From Porticoccaceae bacterium (GTDB lineage: Bacteria > Pseudomonadota > Gammaproteobacteria > Pseudomonadales > Porticoccaceae), in contig JARGOV010000008.1 in NCBI GenBank assembly GCA_029212965.1, positions 17,951 through 81,950 on the forward strand: a stretch of 64,000 nt of DNA. The letters run 5' to 3'. Below the pieces are notes generated by a model, which did not search any database, was not told the origin of the DNA, and saw nothing but the letters and a program-made list of their open reading frames with translations. The translations under genes were made by a program, and so were the position numbers. The stretch's first letter is position 1. Each line of letters begins with the position of its first letter. Below, piece after piece: positions 12,104 to 24,948 of this stretch.

Positions 12104-13030
12104 TTAATAAATTCTCTTTTCGCCCTCGGGTCGTGTCTTAAAGCGCTTGTGCAGCCAAAAATAATCCTCTGGCTGTTGTTGAACACTTTGTTCTAGCCAA
12201 TCACTCCAACGCTGGGTGTCGGCCACATCATCGCCCGAGGGATAGTTCTCTAATACAGGGTCGATTTCAACGCGGTAGCGACCGTTATGTTCGCGAAAAG
12301 TGTTCATGGTGAGGACGTTGGCTCCCGCGGTTTTGGCGTATTGGGGGATTGCTGTAATCGTTGCCGCCTGAATGCCAAAAAAGGGAATAAAAATACTGCG
12401 TTTTTTACCGAAATCCTGGTCCGGAACAATTACCACCACCCCCTTATCTTTCAGTTGGCTCAGCATGTGGGTGATTTCTTTACGGTGAATAGTGGTAATG
12501 GGGTACTTGCGTGCTGCTCGCTGATAAAGCTGCGCTTCCAGTACGGGGTTGTCCATGCGTCGATAAACCACGTCGTAAGGCAATAGCTGGGACAGTCGGG
12601 CAAAGCCTAGAACAAAGCCATTGAAGTGCCCGGCGAGGATAATTAAAGGTTTGCCGGTGTTAATGGCCTTTGTTAAATGCTCTTCTCCGTGCAGTTCTCC
12701 GCGTTGTTTGATTGTCGTTGGTGAGCCCCATATTAAGTCCAATAAATCAAACAGCAACAAAAGGGTAGAGGCGAGGTTTTTTTCGGCCAGCTTAAGCTGT
12801 TGATGTGTGGGTAAGTTGGGGAAACACAGCTCAATATTGCGACAAATGGTTTTGGTACGTGATGAGCGAGTTTTGATCAGCAGACGTGCCAGCCCCCGAG
12901 ATAAACTGCGTTGCAGGGTTCCGGGTATTTTAGCCAGGAGCCATGAAAACCCGACAACGAGCCAGGAAAGCCAATAGCGCGGCGCGTAGTGTGAGTCATT
13001 TACTCGACTGCTGAGATTGCGCTTACCCAT
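12104..13030 (-). CDS. LpxL/HtrB-type lipid A acyltransferase family protein
   Basis: 308 aa; PLIILAGHFNGFVLGFARL, VVYRRMDNPVLE, VVVIVPDQDFGKKRSIFIPFFG; family-like layout (see finding on the degenerate motif). Confidence 0.82.
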   Translation of the reverse strand: MGKRNLSSRVNDSHYAPRYWLSWLVVGFSWLLAKIPGTLQRSLSRGLARLLIKTRSSRTKTICRNIELCFPNLPTHQQLKLAEKNLASTLLLLFDLLDLIWGSPTTIKQRGELHGEEHLTKAINTGKPLIILAGHFNGFVLGFARLSQLLPYDVVYRRMDNPVLEAQLYQRAARKYPITTIHRKEITHMLSQLKDKGVVVIVPDQDFGKKRSIFIPFFGIQAATITAIPQYAKTAGANVLTMNTFREHNGRYRVEIDPVLENYPSGDDVADTQRWSDWLEQSVQQQPEDYFWLHKRFKTRPEGEKRIY

Positions 13031-13088
13031 AAAAACTCAGATCCTGTATTTTGTGTTGCCGATAATATAGAGAGGTTGGTGTGGGGTT

Positions 13089-14105
13089 TTAGTTATCGGC
13101 CAGCTTAACCAACATTTTGCCTAAATTGGCACCGCTGAAGAGCCCGAGAAAAGCCTCGGGTGCCTGCTCTATCCCTTCGAAGACGGTCTCCTGCCAAACA
13201 ATTTTTCCCTCACTGCGCCACTGGGCCATATCGTCCATAAAGGCCTGATGGTACTCGGCCATATAATCGAGTACCACAAAGCCCTTAACGGTGAGGCCGA
13301 GAGTAACGACTTTAAACATATTACTGATGCCATGGCGTTTTTCTGGTGCCTCGTTGTAATCTTCGATGGTACCGCAAAGGATAGCCCGACCATTCTTACG
13401 CATGTTTAATAGAGCTCCGTCGAGTTGTGATCCGCCGACATTGTCAAAAAACAGGTGGATCCCCTTGGGGCAGTGTTCGGTGAGTTTGCCGGCAAAATCG
13501 TCGGTCTTTTTGTAATTAAAAGCGGCATCGATTTTTGCTGTGTTTAACAGCCAGTCGACTTTTTCATCGGACCCGGCGCTACCAACGACCGTGCAACCCA
13601 GAGCTTTGGCAATTTGGCAAACCAGTGAACCCACTGCACCGCCCGCACCAGAGACATAAACGGTTTCACCCGCCTTCGCCTCACCGAGAACTTTGGTACC
13701 GACATAGGCGGTGATACCCGGCATGCCGAGAATGCCGATATAGTCTTGGGGCGCAGCATGTGATGTGTCGCGAATAGCCAGGCCCTTACCCTCAGAGATG
13801 AAGTGTTCACGCCAGCCATTCATACTCTCGACATGGGTGCCGACGGGCAGTTTAGGGTTTCTCGATTGCACGACGACGCCAATAGCGCCGCCTTCAAGCA
13901 CATGGTCGAGTTGAAAGGGTGGAATATAGCTTTTGACATCATTCATGCGCGGTCGCATATAGGGGTCGACCGACATCCACAAATTCTTAACTAACACCTG
14001 CCCCTCATTGAGCTCTTCATTGAGCTGACTTTCGACCAGTTGGAAACAGTCGCGATTGGGCTGTGGCGATGGGCGTTGGGCGAAATGGATTTCTCGGTTG
14101 ATCAT
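13089..14105 (-). CDS. NADP-dependent zinc-independent oxidoreductase (CurA/leukotriene B4 dehydrogenase-like MDR)
   Basis: LWMSVDPYMRPRMND, GMPGITAYVGTKVLGEAKAGETVYVSGAGGAVGSLVCQIAKALG. Confidence 0.9.
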   Translation of the reverse strand: MINREIHFAQRPSPQPNRDCFQLVESQLNEELNEGQVLVKNLWMSVDPYMRPRMNDVKSYIPPFQLDHVLEGGAIGVVVQSRNPKLPVGTHVESMNGWREHFISEGKGLAIRDTSHAAPQDYIGILGMPGITAYVGTKVLGEAKAGETVYVSGAGGAVGSLVCQIAKALGCTVVGSAGSDEKVDWLLNTAKIDAAFNYKKTDDFAGKLTEHCPKGIHLFFDNVGGSQLDGALLNMRKNGRAILCGTIEDYNEAPEKRHGISNMFKVVTLGLTVKGFVVLDYMAEYHQAFMDDMAQWRSEGKIVWQETVFEGIEQAPEAFLGLFSGANLGKMLVKLADN

Positions 14106-14215
14106 GGCAAGATCTCGCTTTTATGAGTGATTGAGTATTAAGTGGGTGAGATTCATGGTGATTTCGATGCCAATTCGGGCTCTAGTGTTCATGGGTAGCG
14201 GGTTATAAATGGCGA

Positions 14216-15262
14216 CTACTCGCGTAGAGCCAGGCGCAGGTTACTGGGATGCACCGGGTTGGCACCGCTCATGCTTAATACCATGCTGGTGAGTTCGTCC
14301 CAGGGTGAGGCGTCGCGCATACCTTTGGCCGCGCGATCAACACCACCAGCCTGACGTAGCAGCATAGTGAGCTGGGCGGGCCGAGTGCGGCGCAGGGCTT
14401 TACGTACGAGGGGTTGGTGCTTGTCCCAGACTCGCAGTGAGCGCAACGCGCTGGCGATAGACTCGCCGTTGGCGGCCTGTTCACTGGCTTTAATGAGGGT
14501 GCGCAATTCACGGATGAGAGCCCAAAGAATGGTAAGGGGCTCTGCACCTTCGTCGCGCAGGCCGCGCAAGGTGCGTGTTGCGCCGACGCTGTCGCCATCG
14601 AGGATGCGGTCAATCATGGTGAAGACATTGAAGCGAGCGCTATCGGTAACCACTGATGACATTGTCTCGCTATCGATCTCGCCCTTTGGGGCGAGCAACT
14701 TCAGTTTCTCGATTTCCTGTATTGCAGCGAGCAGGTTGCCTTCGACACGCTCGGCCAGTACCTCTATGGCTTGATGGTTCGCGCTGATGCCTGCGTGTTT
14801 GAGGCGGTGTTGAATCCACTGGGGCATTTGTGCAACGTCAACGGGCCACACCTGTACGATGGCGCCGTGTTGATCGAGGGCTTTGAACCATTTGCTGTTT
14901 TGCGTGGATTTATCGATTTTGGGCAGGATGATCAGCAATAAATTGTCGGCGTTGATATTGGCGCAATAGTCCTGAAAAAATAATCCGCCTTCGCGGCCTG
15001 GTTTTCCGGAGGGAATGCGCAGTTCGAGTATTTTTTTATCGGCAAACAGAGACAGGCTATTGGCTTCGGTCAGTATCTGCTGCCAGTCGAAGCGGGCCTC
15101 AGCGTTAAACAATTCTCGTTCGGTAAAGCCGTTTTTGCGGGCCTGGCCGCGTATCGCGTCAGCCACCTCTTGAGCCAGCAGGGGCTCGTCCCCGGTGATG
15201 ACATAGATTGGCCCGAGCCCTTTTCTCAGATGCGTGGAGAGCTTGTCGGGGTGCAGGCGCAT
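14216..15262 (-). CDS. holA: DNA polymerase III delta subunit
   Basis: MRLHPDKLSTHLRKGLGPIYVITGDEPLLAQEVADAIR; holA-lptE-leuS order. Confidence 0.94.
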   Translation of the reverse strand: MRLHPDKLSTHLRKGLGPIYVITGDEPLLAQEVADAIRGQARKNGFTERELFNAEARFDWQQILTEANSLSLFADKKILELRIPSGKPGREGGLFFQDYCANINADNLLLIILPKIDKSTQNSKWFKALDQHGAIVQVWPVDVAQMPQWIQHRLKHAGISANHQAIEVLAERVEGNLLAAIQEIEKLKLLAPKGEIDSETMSSVVTDSARFNVFTMIDRILDGDSVGATRTLRGLRDEGAEPLTILWALIRELRTLIKASEQAANGESIASALRSLRVWDKHQPLVRKALRRTRPAQLTMLLRQAGGVDRAAKGMRDASPWDELTSMVLSMSGANPVHPSNLRLALRE

Positions 15263-15268
15263 GACTAC

Positions 15269-15796
15269 TTAAGGGGCGCTTGTGGGAGCTATGTTGCCGG
15301 CTATTGGCCTTTTTACGTGTCGCAGGCGGTTAGCAATTTGACGGGCCAGGTCGTTGTACATTTCATTTTTCAGTAATCGGGCTTCGTCTTCTGTCGCCAG
15401 TACATTGTCCTCATTGTATTCATAGATGCGCTCGACAGAGGCGGTGCTACGTTCAATGGCAACGCTACCATCGGGCCGGGTGAGCAGATATTCGACTTGT
15501 TCTTCCAGTAAGCGCTCGGAAATACGGGCGCTGGCACTGACAGTTGCCGTGCGACGTTTTGAATTTTGCTCAATGATTTTGAGGCTGTATTCGGCTTTGC
15601 CAGCATTATCAACCAACTCGATACCACTGCCTCGCAAATAGCGTTCCAAGGTTTGCGTAAAACCACTGCCGGGTGCAGTGCTGTGGAGATGCAGGCGGTC
15701 AATGTTGGGTTCGCCCCCGGTACCGCGTAGTTGCCAGCCGCAGGCGGACACGGTTAGTAGAAGTGCGATGAGGCTCAGTCTTAATGGCTTGTTCAT
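15269..15796 (-). CDS. lptE: LPS-assembly lipoprotein LptE
   Basis: LIALLLTVSACGWQLRG lipobox; between holA and leuS. Confidence 0.93.
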   Translation of the reverse strand: MNKPLRLSLIALLLTVSACGWQLRGTGGEPNIDRLHLHSTAPGSGFTQTLERYLRGSGIELVDNAGKAEYSLKIIEQNSKRRTATVSASARISERLLEEQVEYLLTRPDGSVAIERSTASVERIYEYNEDNVLATEDEARLLKNEMYNDLARQIANRLRHVKRPIAGNIAPTSAP

Positions 15797-15826
15797 GAAG
15801 TCGAGTGATTCCGTGATTAATGTTAA

Positions 15827-18391
<2,565 letters not shown>

Positions 18392-18554
18392 TCAGAAAGG
18401 CAGCTGGCAACTGTCGTCGCCGACGTTTTCTTATGGCTTAATAGTGGTCGAAATCGGTCGAGCTGTAGCAGGTCTTGGGGCAGTGAGCCTTTATTGGTAT
18501 ATGAAAGCTACAACTTGAAAGTTTAAATGCGGCAAAAGCGTGGAAAGAAACACT

Positions 18555-19559
18555 ATGAAATTGACAAAAGTTATTGTGCTCAATCTGCTTTTAGCGCTGT
18601 TGTTAAGTGCCTGTAGTGAGAGCGAGCAAAGCGTTACACCAGGGCAAGTCGCTGCAGATTTTTGGCAGGCGATGGAGATGGGTGATCACGCTCGAGCCGA
18701 GCAATTAGCCGTACCCGGTAGTTTAGATGGCAGTACCATGGATTTCGAGGCCGAGAGTAATCGTATCGAGAGTATTGTTTTGGGCGAAGCTATGGCTTCG
18801 GCAGATATGGCTGCGGTACCGACCACCATAAAAGGTGTATTTAACAATAGGTCGGTGAAGTTTAGTTTCGATACGCGTCTTGTGCCAGTTGAGGGTGACT
18901 GGAAGGTTGATTTCAATACCACGAACACAGGCATGATGGGCGCAATGTTGAAGGAGGCAATGAATGCCTTTGGTGAAGTCATGGCGGAGGGTGTAGGGCA
19001 AGCCGTTACAGATATTAGTGTTGCTCTGTCGGATAGCGTTGAAGTATTGTCCGAGAGCCTGAGGCAGGGGTTCGAGCAAAGTGCCGCAGGCCTCTCTCAG
19101 GGGCTGGGCTCAGCATCCGATGCTATGCGCTCTCGTAATGAAAATACACCCCCTATCAGGCTTGTTGCTCGCGTCAGTGGCGAGCTTAATGGTATGCCAG
19201 TAGAGCTGGTTAGCTCTGAATGGAACAATACTCTGGCCATCTATCAGGGTGAAAGGTGGGATTCTAATCCGAGCCTTTTACTGTTTCTGTTTTTGCCTGA
19301 AGGTGAATTGCCGGTTGATCGAGTTATCACGGTGGCCAGCGACAATAAATCTCGCAGTTACCCTCATGTACATTATCGCTGGCGCGATGAGGCGGGTGAT
19401 ATTCAAACCACCGTGCTAACTGAGGGCTATAATTTACAATTACATTTTGACAAGGCAATTGACGGCCAGGTTGCGGGAAAACTTCGTTTTGATGTGCCGG
19501 GTGAAGATACTCGCTTACAGGGCGAATTTAGTCTTCGTGTTGATGAGGCGCGTCTTTGA
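18555..19559 (+). CDS. Hypothetical lipoprotein
   Basis: MKLTKVIVLNLLLALLLSAC lipobox; weak similarity of the first region to DUF4878-type lipoproteins; no clear family for the rest. ORF track opens at 18540. Confidence 0.7.
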   Translation: MKLTKVIVLNLLLALLLSACSESEQSVTPGQVAADFWQAMEMGDHARAEQLAVPGSLDGSTMDFEAESNRIESIVLGEAMASADMAAVPTTIKGVFNNRSVKFSFDTRLVPVEGDWKVDFNTTNTGMMGAMLKEAMNAFGEVMAEGVGQAVTDISVALSDSVEVLSESLRQGFEQSAAGLSQGLGSASDAMRSRNENTPPIRLVARVSGELNGMPVELVSSEWNNTLAIYQGERWDSNPSLLLFLFLPEGELPVDRVITVASDNKSRSYPHVHYRWRDEAGDIQTTVLTEGYNLQLHFDKAIDGQVAGKLRFDVPGEDTRLQGEFSLRVDEARL

Positions 19560-19587
19560 AAGGCGCCTCGCGGAAGCTGAAAGAGGC

Positions 19588-21078
19588 TTAACGAAAGCGC
19601 CGAAACATGCGCAGCACGATAAGAGTGGCAAAGCAGAGGCCAACAATAGGCAGGGAGCCGTATTGGCTGAAAGGGGTTGAACCCTGATAGGGGGCAATCT
19701 CCGATTTTAATAGGCCAGCTTTGAAGCGTGGCAAACGTTCGAGCACTTTGCCTCGAGGGCTGATGATGGCGGTAACTCCGTCGTTGGTGACGCGCAGTAG
19801 GGGCTTGGCGTTTTCCACTGCGCGCATACGGGCGATTTGCAAATGTTGGTGAGGGCCGATGGATTTACCGAACCAGGTGTCATTACTGACGGTGAGTAAT
19901 ATATTAGCATCTTGGGCATCCTTTGCGAGCACGTCGCCATATGCTATTTCATAGCATATGGCGGTAGCAATTTTCATGGTGCCGAGGTGGATGGGGGATT
20001 GCAGAGCCTCACCAGCACTGAAGGCCGACATCGGCAAATCAAAAAAATCAATGGTACCGCGCAGCCAGCGTTCCAACGGCACATATTCACCGAAGGGGAC
20101 TAGCCTGCGTTTCTGATAAAGGCCGTTTGCTCTGCCGAGGCCAAGCACTGAATTATAATAGTGATTAGCGTCACTATTAGTGGGAATGCCGACTAATAAT
20201 CCGACATGGTGGCGTTTTAATTCGGCATCAATGTCGTCGAGATAGCCGCTGATATTACTTTGCAGAGTGGGCAAAGCCGACTCCGGCCAGATAATCAAAT
20301 CCTGGTCGAGAAGCGATTCGTTGCTTTGTTTAAAGTTAACTAAAATTTGCTTTAATGCTTCGTCGTTCCACTTTTCCAGCAAAGGCAAGTTGGCTTGGAC
20401 CAACGCCACGTCTAGCCTTTTTCCCGAGGGAAAGGTCCAGAGTTTCATTTTCAGGTAGGCGCCACCGGCGCAGAGTAATATCAGGATTATCAGGCCGTTG
20501 CTAATCATGCTTTTGTGCTGTTTGCGCTCGCCGATAAGGCTTAGCAAGGTGCCGCTAAACGCAGCAATACCACTGATTGCCAGTGCGCCAAAAAGGGGTG
20601 CCCAGCCGACTAGCCATGTATCGAGAAAACCGTAACCGACATTGAGCCAGGGGAATCCGGTGAGAAACCATCCCCTAAACCATTCGCCAAGAACCCACAA
20701 TGCTGGAAAGGCGAGGAGAATGGCTGGTGGTGTCGCGTTGCGAAACAGACCAAAAAGAGAGAGGGGAAGTGCAAAAACGAAGGCCATTCCTAGGGCGAAA
20801 AGCCCCGTGAGCGCCCCGGCCAAGGCAATAGAGGCGTGGCCATAGTCGTGAATACTGACATACACCCAGCTGGCACCGACGCCGTAGAGGCCAAAACCGA
20901 AAACGAAGGAAAGTGCAAAAACGCCCCTGATACCTTGCCCGCGGCACAAAAAGCACAGAGAGCAGATGCTGAATACCGCTGTTGGCCACCACGAAAAAGG
21001 CGCTAGCGTCAACGGCAATAGCGCGCCACTGAGCAGTGCTAGCAAGAACGACGAAAAGCTGGATTTGTGTGTGGGCAT
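19588..21078 (-). CDS. lnt: Apolipoprotein N-acyltransferase
   Basis: LTLAPFSWWPTA, WPESALP, FGEYVPLERWLR, ICYEIAYGD, TVSNDTWFGKSIGPHQHLQIARMRAVE. Confidence 0.96.
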   Translation of the reverse strand: MPTHKSSFSSFLLALLSGALLPLTLAPFSWWPTAVFSICSLCFLCRGQGIRGVFALSFVFGFGLYGVGASWVYVSIHDYGHASIALAGALTGLFALGMAFVFALPLSLFGLFRNATPPAILLAFPALWVLGEWFRGWFLTGFPWLNVGYGFLDTWLVGWAPLFGALAISGIAAFSGTLLSLIGERKQHKSMISNGLIILILLCAGGAYLKMKLWTFPSGKRLDVALVQANLPLLEKWNDEALKQILVNFKQSNESLLDQDLIIWPESALPTLQSNISGYLDDIDAELKRHHVGLLVGIPTNSDANHYYNSVLGLGRANGLYQKRRLVPFGEYVPLERWLRGTIDFFDLPMSAFSAGEALQSPIHLGTMKIATAICYEIAYGDVLAKDAQDANILLTVSNDTWFGKSIGPHQHLQIARMRAVENAKPLLRVTNDGVTAIISPRGKVLERLPRFKAGLLKSEIAPYQGSTPFSQYGSLPIVGLCFATLIVLRMFRRFR

Positions 21079-21105
21079 GGTGGGATCGCTTACTTCTTGT
21101 GATTT

Positions 21106-21957
21106 TTATAATTCGCTAGCTTCAGCCTCACGGCATTTTAAGGCGAGTTGATGAATTTGTCGTTCATCACCGCTAATGACTGTAAAGATGTACTCGTCCA
21201 GGGTGACTTCCTCACCTACTTTTGGCAGGTGCCCGAAAGCCTGAGTGACTAGACCTCCAATGGTGTTAAATTCATCTTCATTAAAGCCACTATTGAAAAA
21301 CTCATTGAAGTCTTCAATAGTGGTGAGGGCGGGGAGACTGTGACTGCCGTCTTTCTGTCGTTGTATTGGGTTTTGTTCTTCGAGGTCGGTTTCGTCTTCG
21401 ATCTCGCCAACAATTTCTTCTAGAATATCTTCAATAGTCACTAGGCCGGCAACGCTGGCGTATTCATCCATAACAATGGCCATGTGATAACGTTGCTCGC
21501 GGAATTCTTTGAGCAATACATTCAGGCGCTTGCTTTCGGGGATGATGTTAGCTGGGCGGATGACGTCGGCAATTACAAATTCTTTTTTGTCTTCAAGTAG
21601 CAGTGGTAATAACTCTTTGGCGAGCAGTATGCCTTTTATGTCGTCGATAGAGTCGCCAATCACTGGGAAACGCGAATGCTTGGAGTCGGTAACTAAGGTC
21701 AGAATTTCTTCGATATCGGCAGACTCGGGGATTACCGTCATACGTGAGCGCGGGACCATGATTTCTCGCACCTGCTGATCGGCAACGCTCAGTGCGCCCT
21801 CCATGATTTCCAACGCCTCGTTGTCAATGACCTTGTCGTCATAGGCGCTGCGTAGAATTTCAGTAATATCGTCCCGGGTGGCCGGTGTCGATGAAAAAAT
21901 TCGGGCAAGTCGTCCTAACCAGGAGCGGCCTTGCCCGTTGGTACTGTCTTCGGTCAT
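21106..21957 (-). CDS. corC: HlyC/CorC family transporter-associated protein (CBS domains)
   Basis: VREIMVPRSRMTVI, MAIVMDEYASVAGLVTIEDILEEIVGEIEDE; lnt-corC-ybeY-phoH-miaB order. Confidence 0.94.
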   Translation of the reverse strand: MTEDSTNGQGRSWLGRLARIFSSTPATRDDITEILRSAYDDKVIDNEALEIMEGALSVADQQVREIMVPRSRMTVIPESADIEEILTLVTDSKHSRFPVIGDSIDDIKGILLAKELLPLLLEDKKEFVIADVIRPANIIPESKRLNVLLKEFREQRYHMAIVMDEYASVAGLVTIEDILEEIVGEIEDETDLEEQNPIQRQKDGSHSLPALTTIEDFNEFFNSGFNEDEFNTIGGLVTQAFGHLPKVGEEVTLDEYIFTVISGDERQIHQLALKCREAEASEL

Positions 21958-22436
21958 GGCTGTAAAGTCTCTATCACGGGGGCTAAATAAGGGGGTGGGA
22001 AGTTGAGCTTGCCCAATATGGTGGTTTCGAGAGCTTCCATTACGTTGGCTTCGCTTTCTTCTATATGGTCGTAACCGAGTAAATGCAAGGTGCCATGTAT
22101 CAGCATATGGGCCCAGTGGGCCTCGAGTGTTTTGTGCTGCTCGTTAGCTTCTTGGCGAACGATAGTTGCGCAAATGACGATGTCGCCAAGTAGCGGAGAT
22201 TTGACAAAATCGGGGATGTCGGCCGGAAAAGAAAGGACATTAGTGGGACCTTTTTTACCTCTATAGTGTTGGTTTAACTCGGCGCTTTCAGCGGCACTGA
22301 CTATGCGCACGCTGATTTCGGCATCAGGTCGTTGTTCGCCCAGGGCTGCACATATCCAGTGGCGTATCGACGGAGGCTCGGGTGCCTCTTCACCGCTGGC
22401 ATTGTCGACGTCAATCGTGATGCTATAGTGCATCAC
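21954..22436 (-). CDS. ybeY: Endoribonuclease YbeY
   Basis: TNVLSFPADIP, HMLIHGTLHLLGYDHIEESEANVME; synteny. Confidence 0.95.
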   Translation of the reverse strand: MMHYSITIDVDNASGEEAPEPPSIRHWICAALGEQRPDAEISVRIVSAAESAELNQHYRGKKGPTNVLSFPADIPDFVKSPLLGDIVICATIVRQEANEQHKTLEAHWAHMLIHGTLHLLGYDHIEESEANVMEALETTILGKLNFPPPYLAPVIETLQP

Positions 22437-23434
22437 TCGTCGCCTGTTGTTTTTTCGAAATCGTCGTAGGCATCAACAATTTTTTGTACCAAAGGATGGC
22501 GCACAACATCTTTCGATTGAAAGTGAGTGAAGGTAATACCTTCAACGCCGTGAAGTACCTTACATGCGTGTACCAGGCCAGAGCGAGTGCCTCGGGGCAG
22601 GTCGATCTGTGTCGTGTCCCCAGTAATGACGGCCGTGGCGCCAAAGCCGATGCGGGTGAGAAACATTTTCATCTGTTCACGGGTGGTGTTTTGGCTCTCA
22701 TCGAGAATAATAAAAGCGCCGTTTAGGGTGCGCCCACGCATATAGGCCAGAGGCGCCACTTCAATAACATTTTTTTCAATGAGCTTATCAACTTTTTCAA
22801 CGCCGAACATTTCGTATAGGGCGTCGTACAAGGGGCGTAAGTAGGGGTCGACTTTTTGAGATAGATCACCCGGTAGAAAGCCGAGTTTTTCGCCCGCCTC
22901 AACCGCGGGTCTCACCAGTAGAATACGCTCGATATCATTGCGTAAATAGGCCTCTACCGCACAGGCGACGGCGAGATAGGTTTTGCCGGTACCTGCGGGG
23001 CCAACACCAAAATTAATGTCGTGGGTTTGTATGGCGCGCACATAGTTTTGCTGATTGAGTCCGCGGGGGATGATTTTGCCCTTTTTGGTCTGAATTTCGC
23101 TGAAATTTTTAATATTATTTGTAGCTCGACTCTCGGTACTTTCTTCCATTGTCGTTTCCAAATTCGATTGTTGCAGATAAAGATGGACCATTTGCGGTGT
23201 CAGGCTTTGTTGTTCGTGGGTTTCCGTGTACAGCACATGCAGCAAGTCGGCGGCTATGTGCGCTCGCTCAGGGTCGCCGTAAATGGCGAACACATTGCCC
23301 CGGTTGCGGATTTCGATAGCGAGGCGGCGCTCTATTTGATGCAGGTGTTCATCAAGTTGGCCGCAAAGGTTGGCCAGACGGCGATGATCGTTGGGTTCGA
23401 GAGTAATAGTGCTGGCGGCGGGTAGGGTATTCAA
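22433..23434 (-). CDS. ybeZ: PhoH-like ATPase (YbeZ)
   Basis: GVGPAGTGKTYLAVACAVEAY, RTLNGAFIILDESQNTTREQMKMFLTRIGFG; synteny. Confidence 0.95.
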   Translation of the reverse strand: MNTLPAASTITLEPNDHRRLANLCGQLDEHLHQIERRLAIEIRNRGNVFAIYGDPERAHIAADLLHVLYTETHEQQSLTPQMVHLYLQQSNLETTMEESTESRATNNIKNFSEIQTKKGKIIPRGLNQQNYVRAIQTHDINFGVGPAGTGKTYLAVACAVEAYLRNDIERILLVRPAVEAGEKLGFLPGDLSQKVDPYLRPLYDALYEMFGVEKVDKLIEKNVIEVAPLAYMRGRTLNGAFIILDESQNTTREQMKMFLTRIGFGATAVITGDTTQIDLPRGTRSGLVHACKVLHGVEGITFTHFQSKDVVRHPLVQKIVDAYDDFEKTTGDE

Positions 23435-23511
23435 AGGCTGTGGTTGAACGCCTGTTCATTGGATTTGGGTTAAGCATAGCGATTTTATGACGAGATGAAA
23501 ACCGCCCGTCG

Positions 23512-23604
23512 GGAGACATGCAGAGATCGACAGTCTCGCCAGCGAAGGGAGTGGGGGTGCATTGTCCCTTTGCAGATTATCTAAATCGATCTGCGTGTCT
23601 CTCC
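23512..23604. other. Structured inverted-repeat element between miaB and phoH
   Basis: GGAGACATGCAGAGATCGA (23512-23530) is near reverse-complementary to TCGATCTGCGTGTCTCTCC (23586-23604); nested GCGAAGGGA/TCCCTTTGC stem (23542-23550 / 23565-23573). Confidence 0.5.
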
Positions 23605-24948
23605 TTAATCGTTCAGTGTGCCACGCAGGGAATTGGGCAGGGCTTCACAAATTTTGACGTCGACAAATTGACCGATCAACTGGTGATCGCTGCACGTAAA
23701 ATTGACGACGCGGTTATTCTCAGTGCGGCCTTGTAATTGGCCCGGATCTTTGCGCGAAATCCCCGAGACCAATACGCGTTGTGTGCTACCCACCATACGG
23801 CGACTGATCGCCATCGCCTGTTGAATAATGCGGTCTTGTAAAATTTTCAGGCGTTGCTTTTTCGTCTCTGCGCTGGTCGTGTCGACAAAGTCGGCGGCGG
23901 GTGTGCCAGGGCGGGCGCTATAGACGAAACTGAATGAATGGTCGAAACCAATGCTTTCGATCAACCTCATGGTGTCGGCAAAGTCTGCCTCGGTCTCGCC
24001 GGGAAAGCCAATAATAAAATCGGATGACAGGCTGATATCGGGGCGAATAGCGCGAAGTTTTCGGATGATCGATTTATATTCCAGCCATGTGTGGCCACGT
24101 TTCATGGCGCTGAGAATGCGGTCAGAACCGCTTTGCACTGGCAGATGAAGGTGGTTGACCAGCTCTGGCACCTCGGCATAGACGTCGATTAAGGATTGCG
24201 AAAACTCCATGGGGTGGGAGGTAGTAAAGCGAATGCGGTCAATGCCATCGATTTGTGCGACATAGGTGATCAGTTCGGGGAGATCACAGAGACTGTCGCG
24301 GCCAGGCATTTCCCCACGATAGGCGTTGACGTTCTGCCCGAGCAAGTTGACTTCACGCACGCCTTGGCTAGCGAGATGGGCAACTTCGGCGAGAATATCG
24401 GCGCAACCGCGACTGACCTCTTCACCACGGGTATAGGGCACCACGCAGAAGGTGCAATACTTTGAGCAGCCCTCCATGATGGACACATAGGCCGAGACGC
24501 CATCGGCTTCGGGCATGGGTAGTTCGTCGAACTTTTCAATTTCTGGAAAGCTGACATCAACCACCGCACTGTTGCCCGCCTGGCGCTGTTGCATCATTTC
24601 GGGCAAGCGATGCAATGTTTGGGGGCCAAATATCAGGTCAACGTGGGGGGCGCGACGGGCAATGGTCTCGCCTTCCTGGCTGGCCACACAGCCGCCAACG
24701 CCGATAATGAGCGCAGGGTTTTTGTCTTTCAGTTTTTTCCAGCGGCCCAGTTGGTGGAAAACTTTATCCTCGGCTTTTTCACGGATGGAGCAGGTGTTGA
24801 GTAGTAGTACGTCCGCCTCATTCGGGTCATCGGTTTTTACCATTTGATGACTATCACCGAGCAGGTCGCCCATGCGAGAGGAATCGTACTCATTCATTTG
24901 GCAGCCGTGAGTCACGATATGAAGTTTTTTGACCGGTGTTTGTGTCAT
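23605..24948 (-). CDS. miaB: tRNA-2-methylthio-N6-dimethylallyladenosine synthase
   Basis: [36 protein letters not shown] radical-SAM motif, C-terminal TRAM-like region. Confidence 0.97.
   Translation of the reverse strand: MTQTPVKKLHIVTHGCQMNEYDSSRMGDLLGDSHQMVKTDDPNEADVLLLNTCSIREKAEDKVFHQLGRWKKLKDKNPALIIGVGGCVASQEGETIARRAPHVDLIFGPQTLHRLPEMMQQRQAGNSAVVDVSFPEIEKFDELPMPEADGVSAYVSIMEGCSKYCTFCVVPYTRGEEVSRGCADILAEVAHLASQGVREVNLLGQNVNAYRGEMPGRDSLCDLPELITYVAQIDGIDRIRFTTSHPMEFSQSLIDVYAEVPELVNHLHLPVQSGSDRILSAMKRGHTWLEYKSIIRKLRAIRPDISLSSDFIIGFPGETEADFADTMRLIESIGFDHSFSFVYSARPGTPAADFVDTTSAETKKQRLKILQDRIIQQAMAISRRMVGSTQRVLVSGISRKDPGQLQGRTENNRVVNFTCSDHQLIGQFVDVKICEALPNSLRGTLND

Noticed and set aside
19545-19569. 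GAGGCGC...GCGCCTC hairpin at the end of the lipoprotein gene
   Set aside because: No U-tract on either strand and part lies in the coding end; too weak to call a terminator.
23021-23425. 134-aa plus-strand ORF inside phoH
   Set aside because: Antisense to a confident CDS, no recognisable family.
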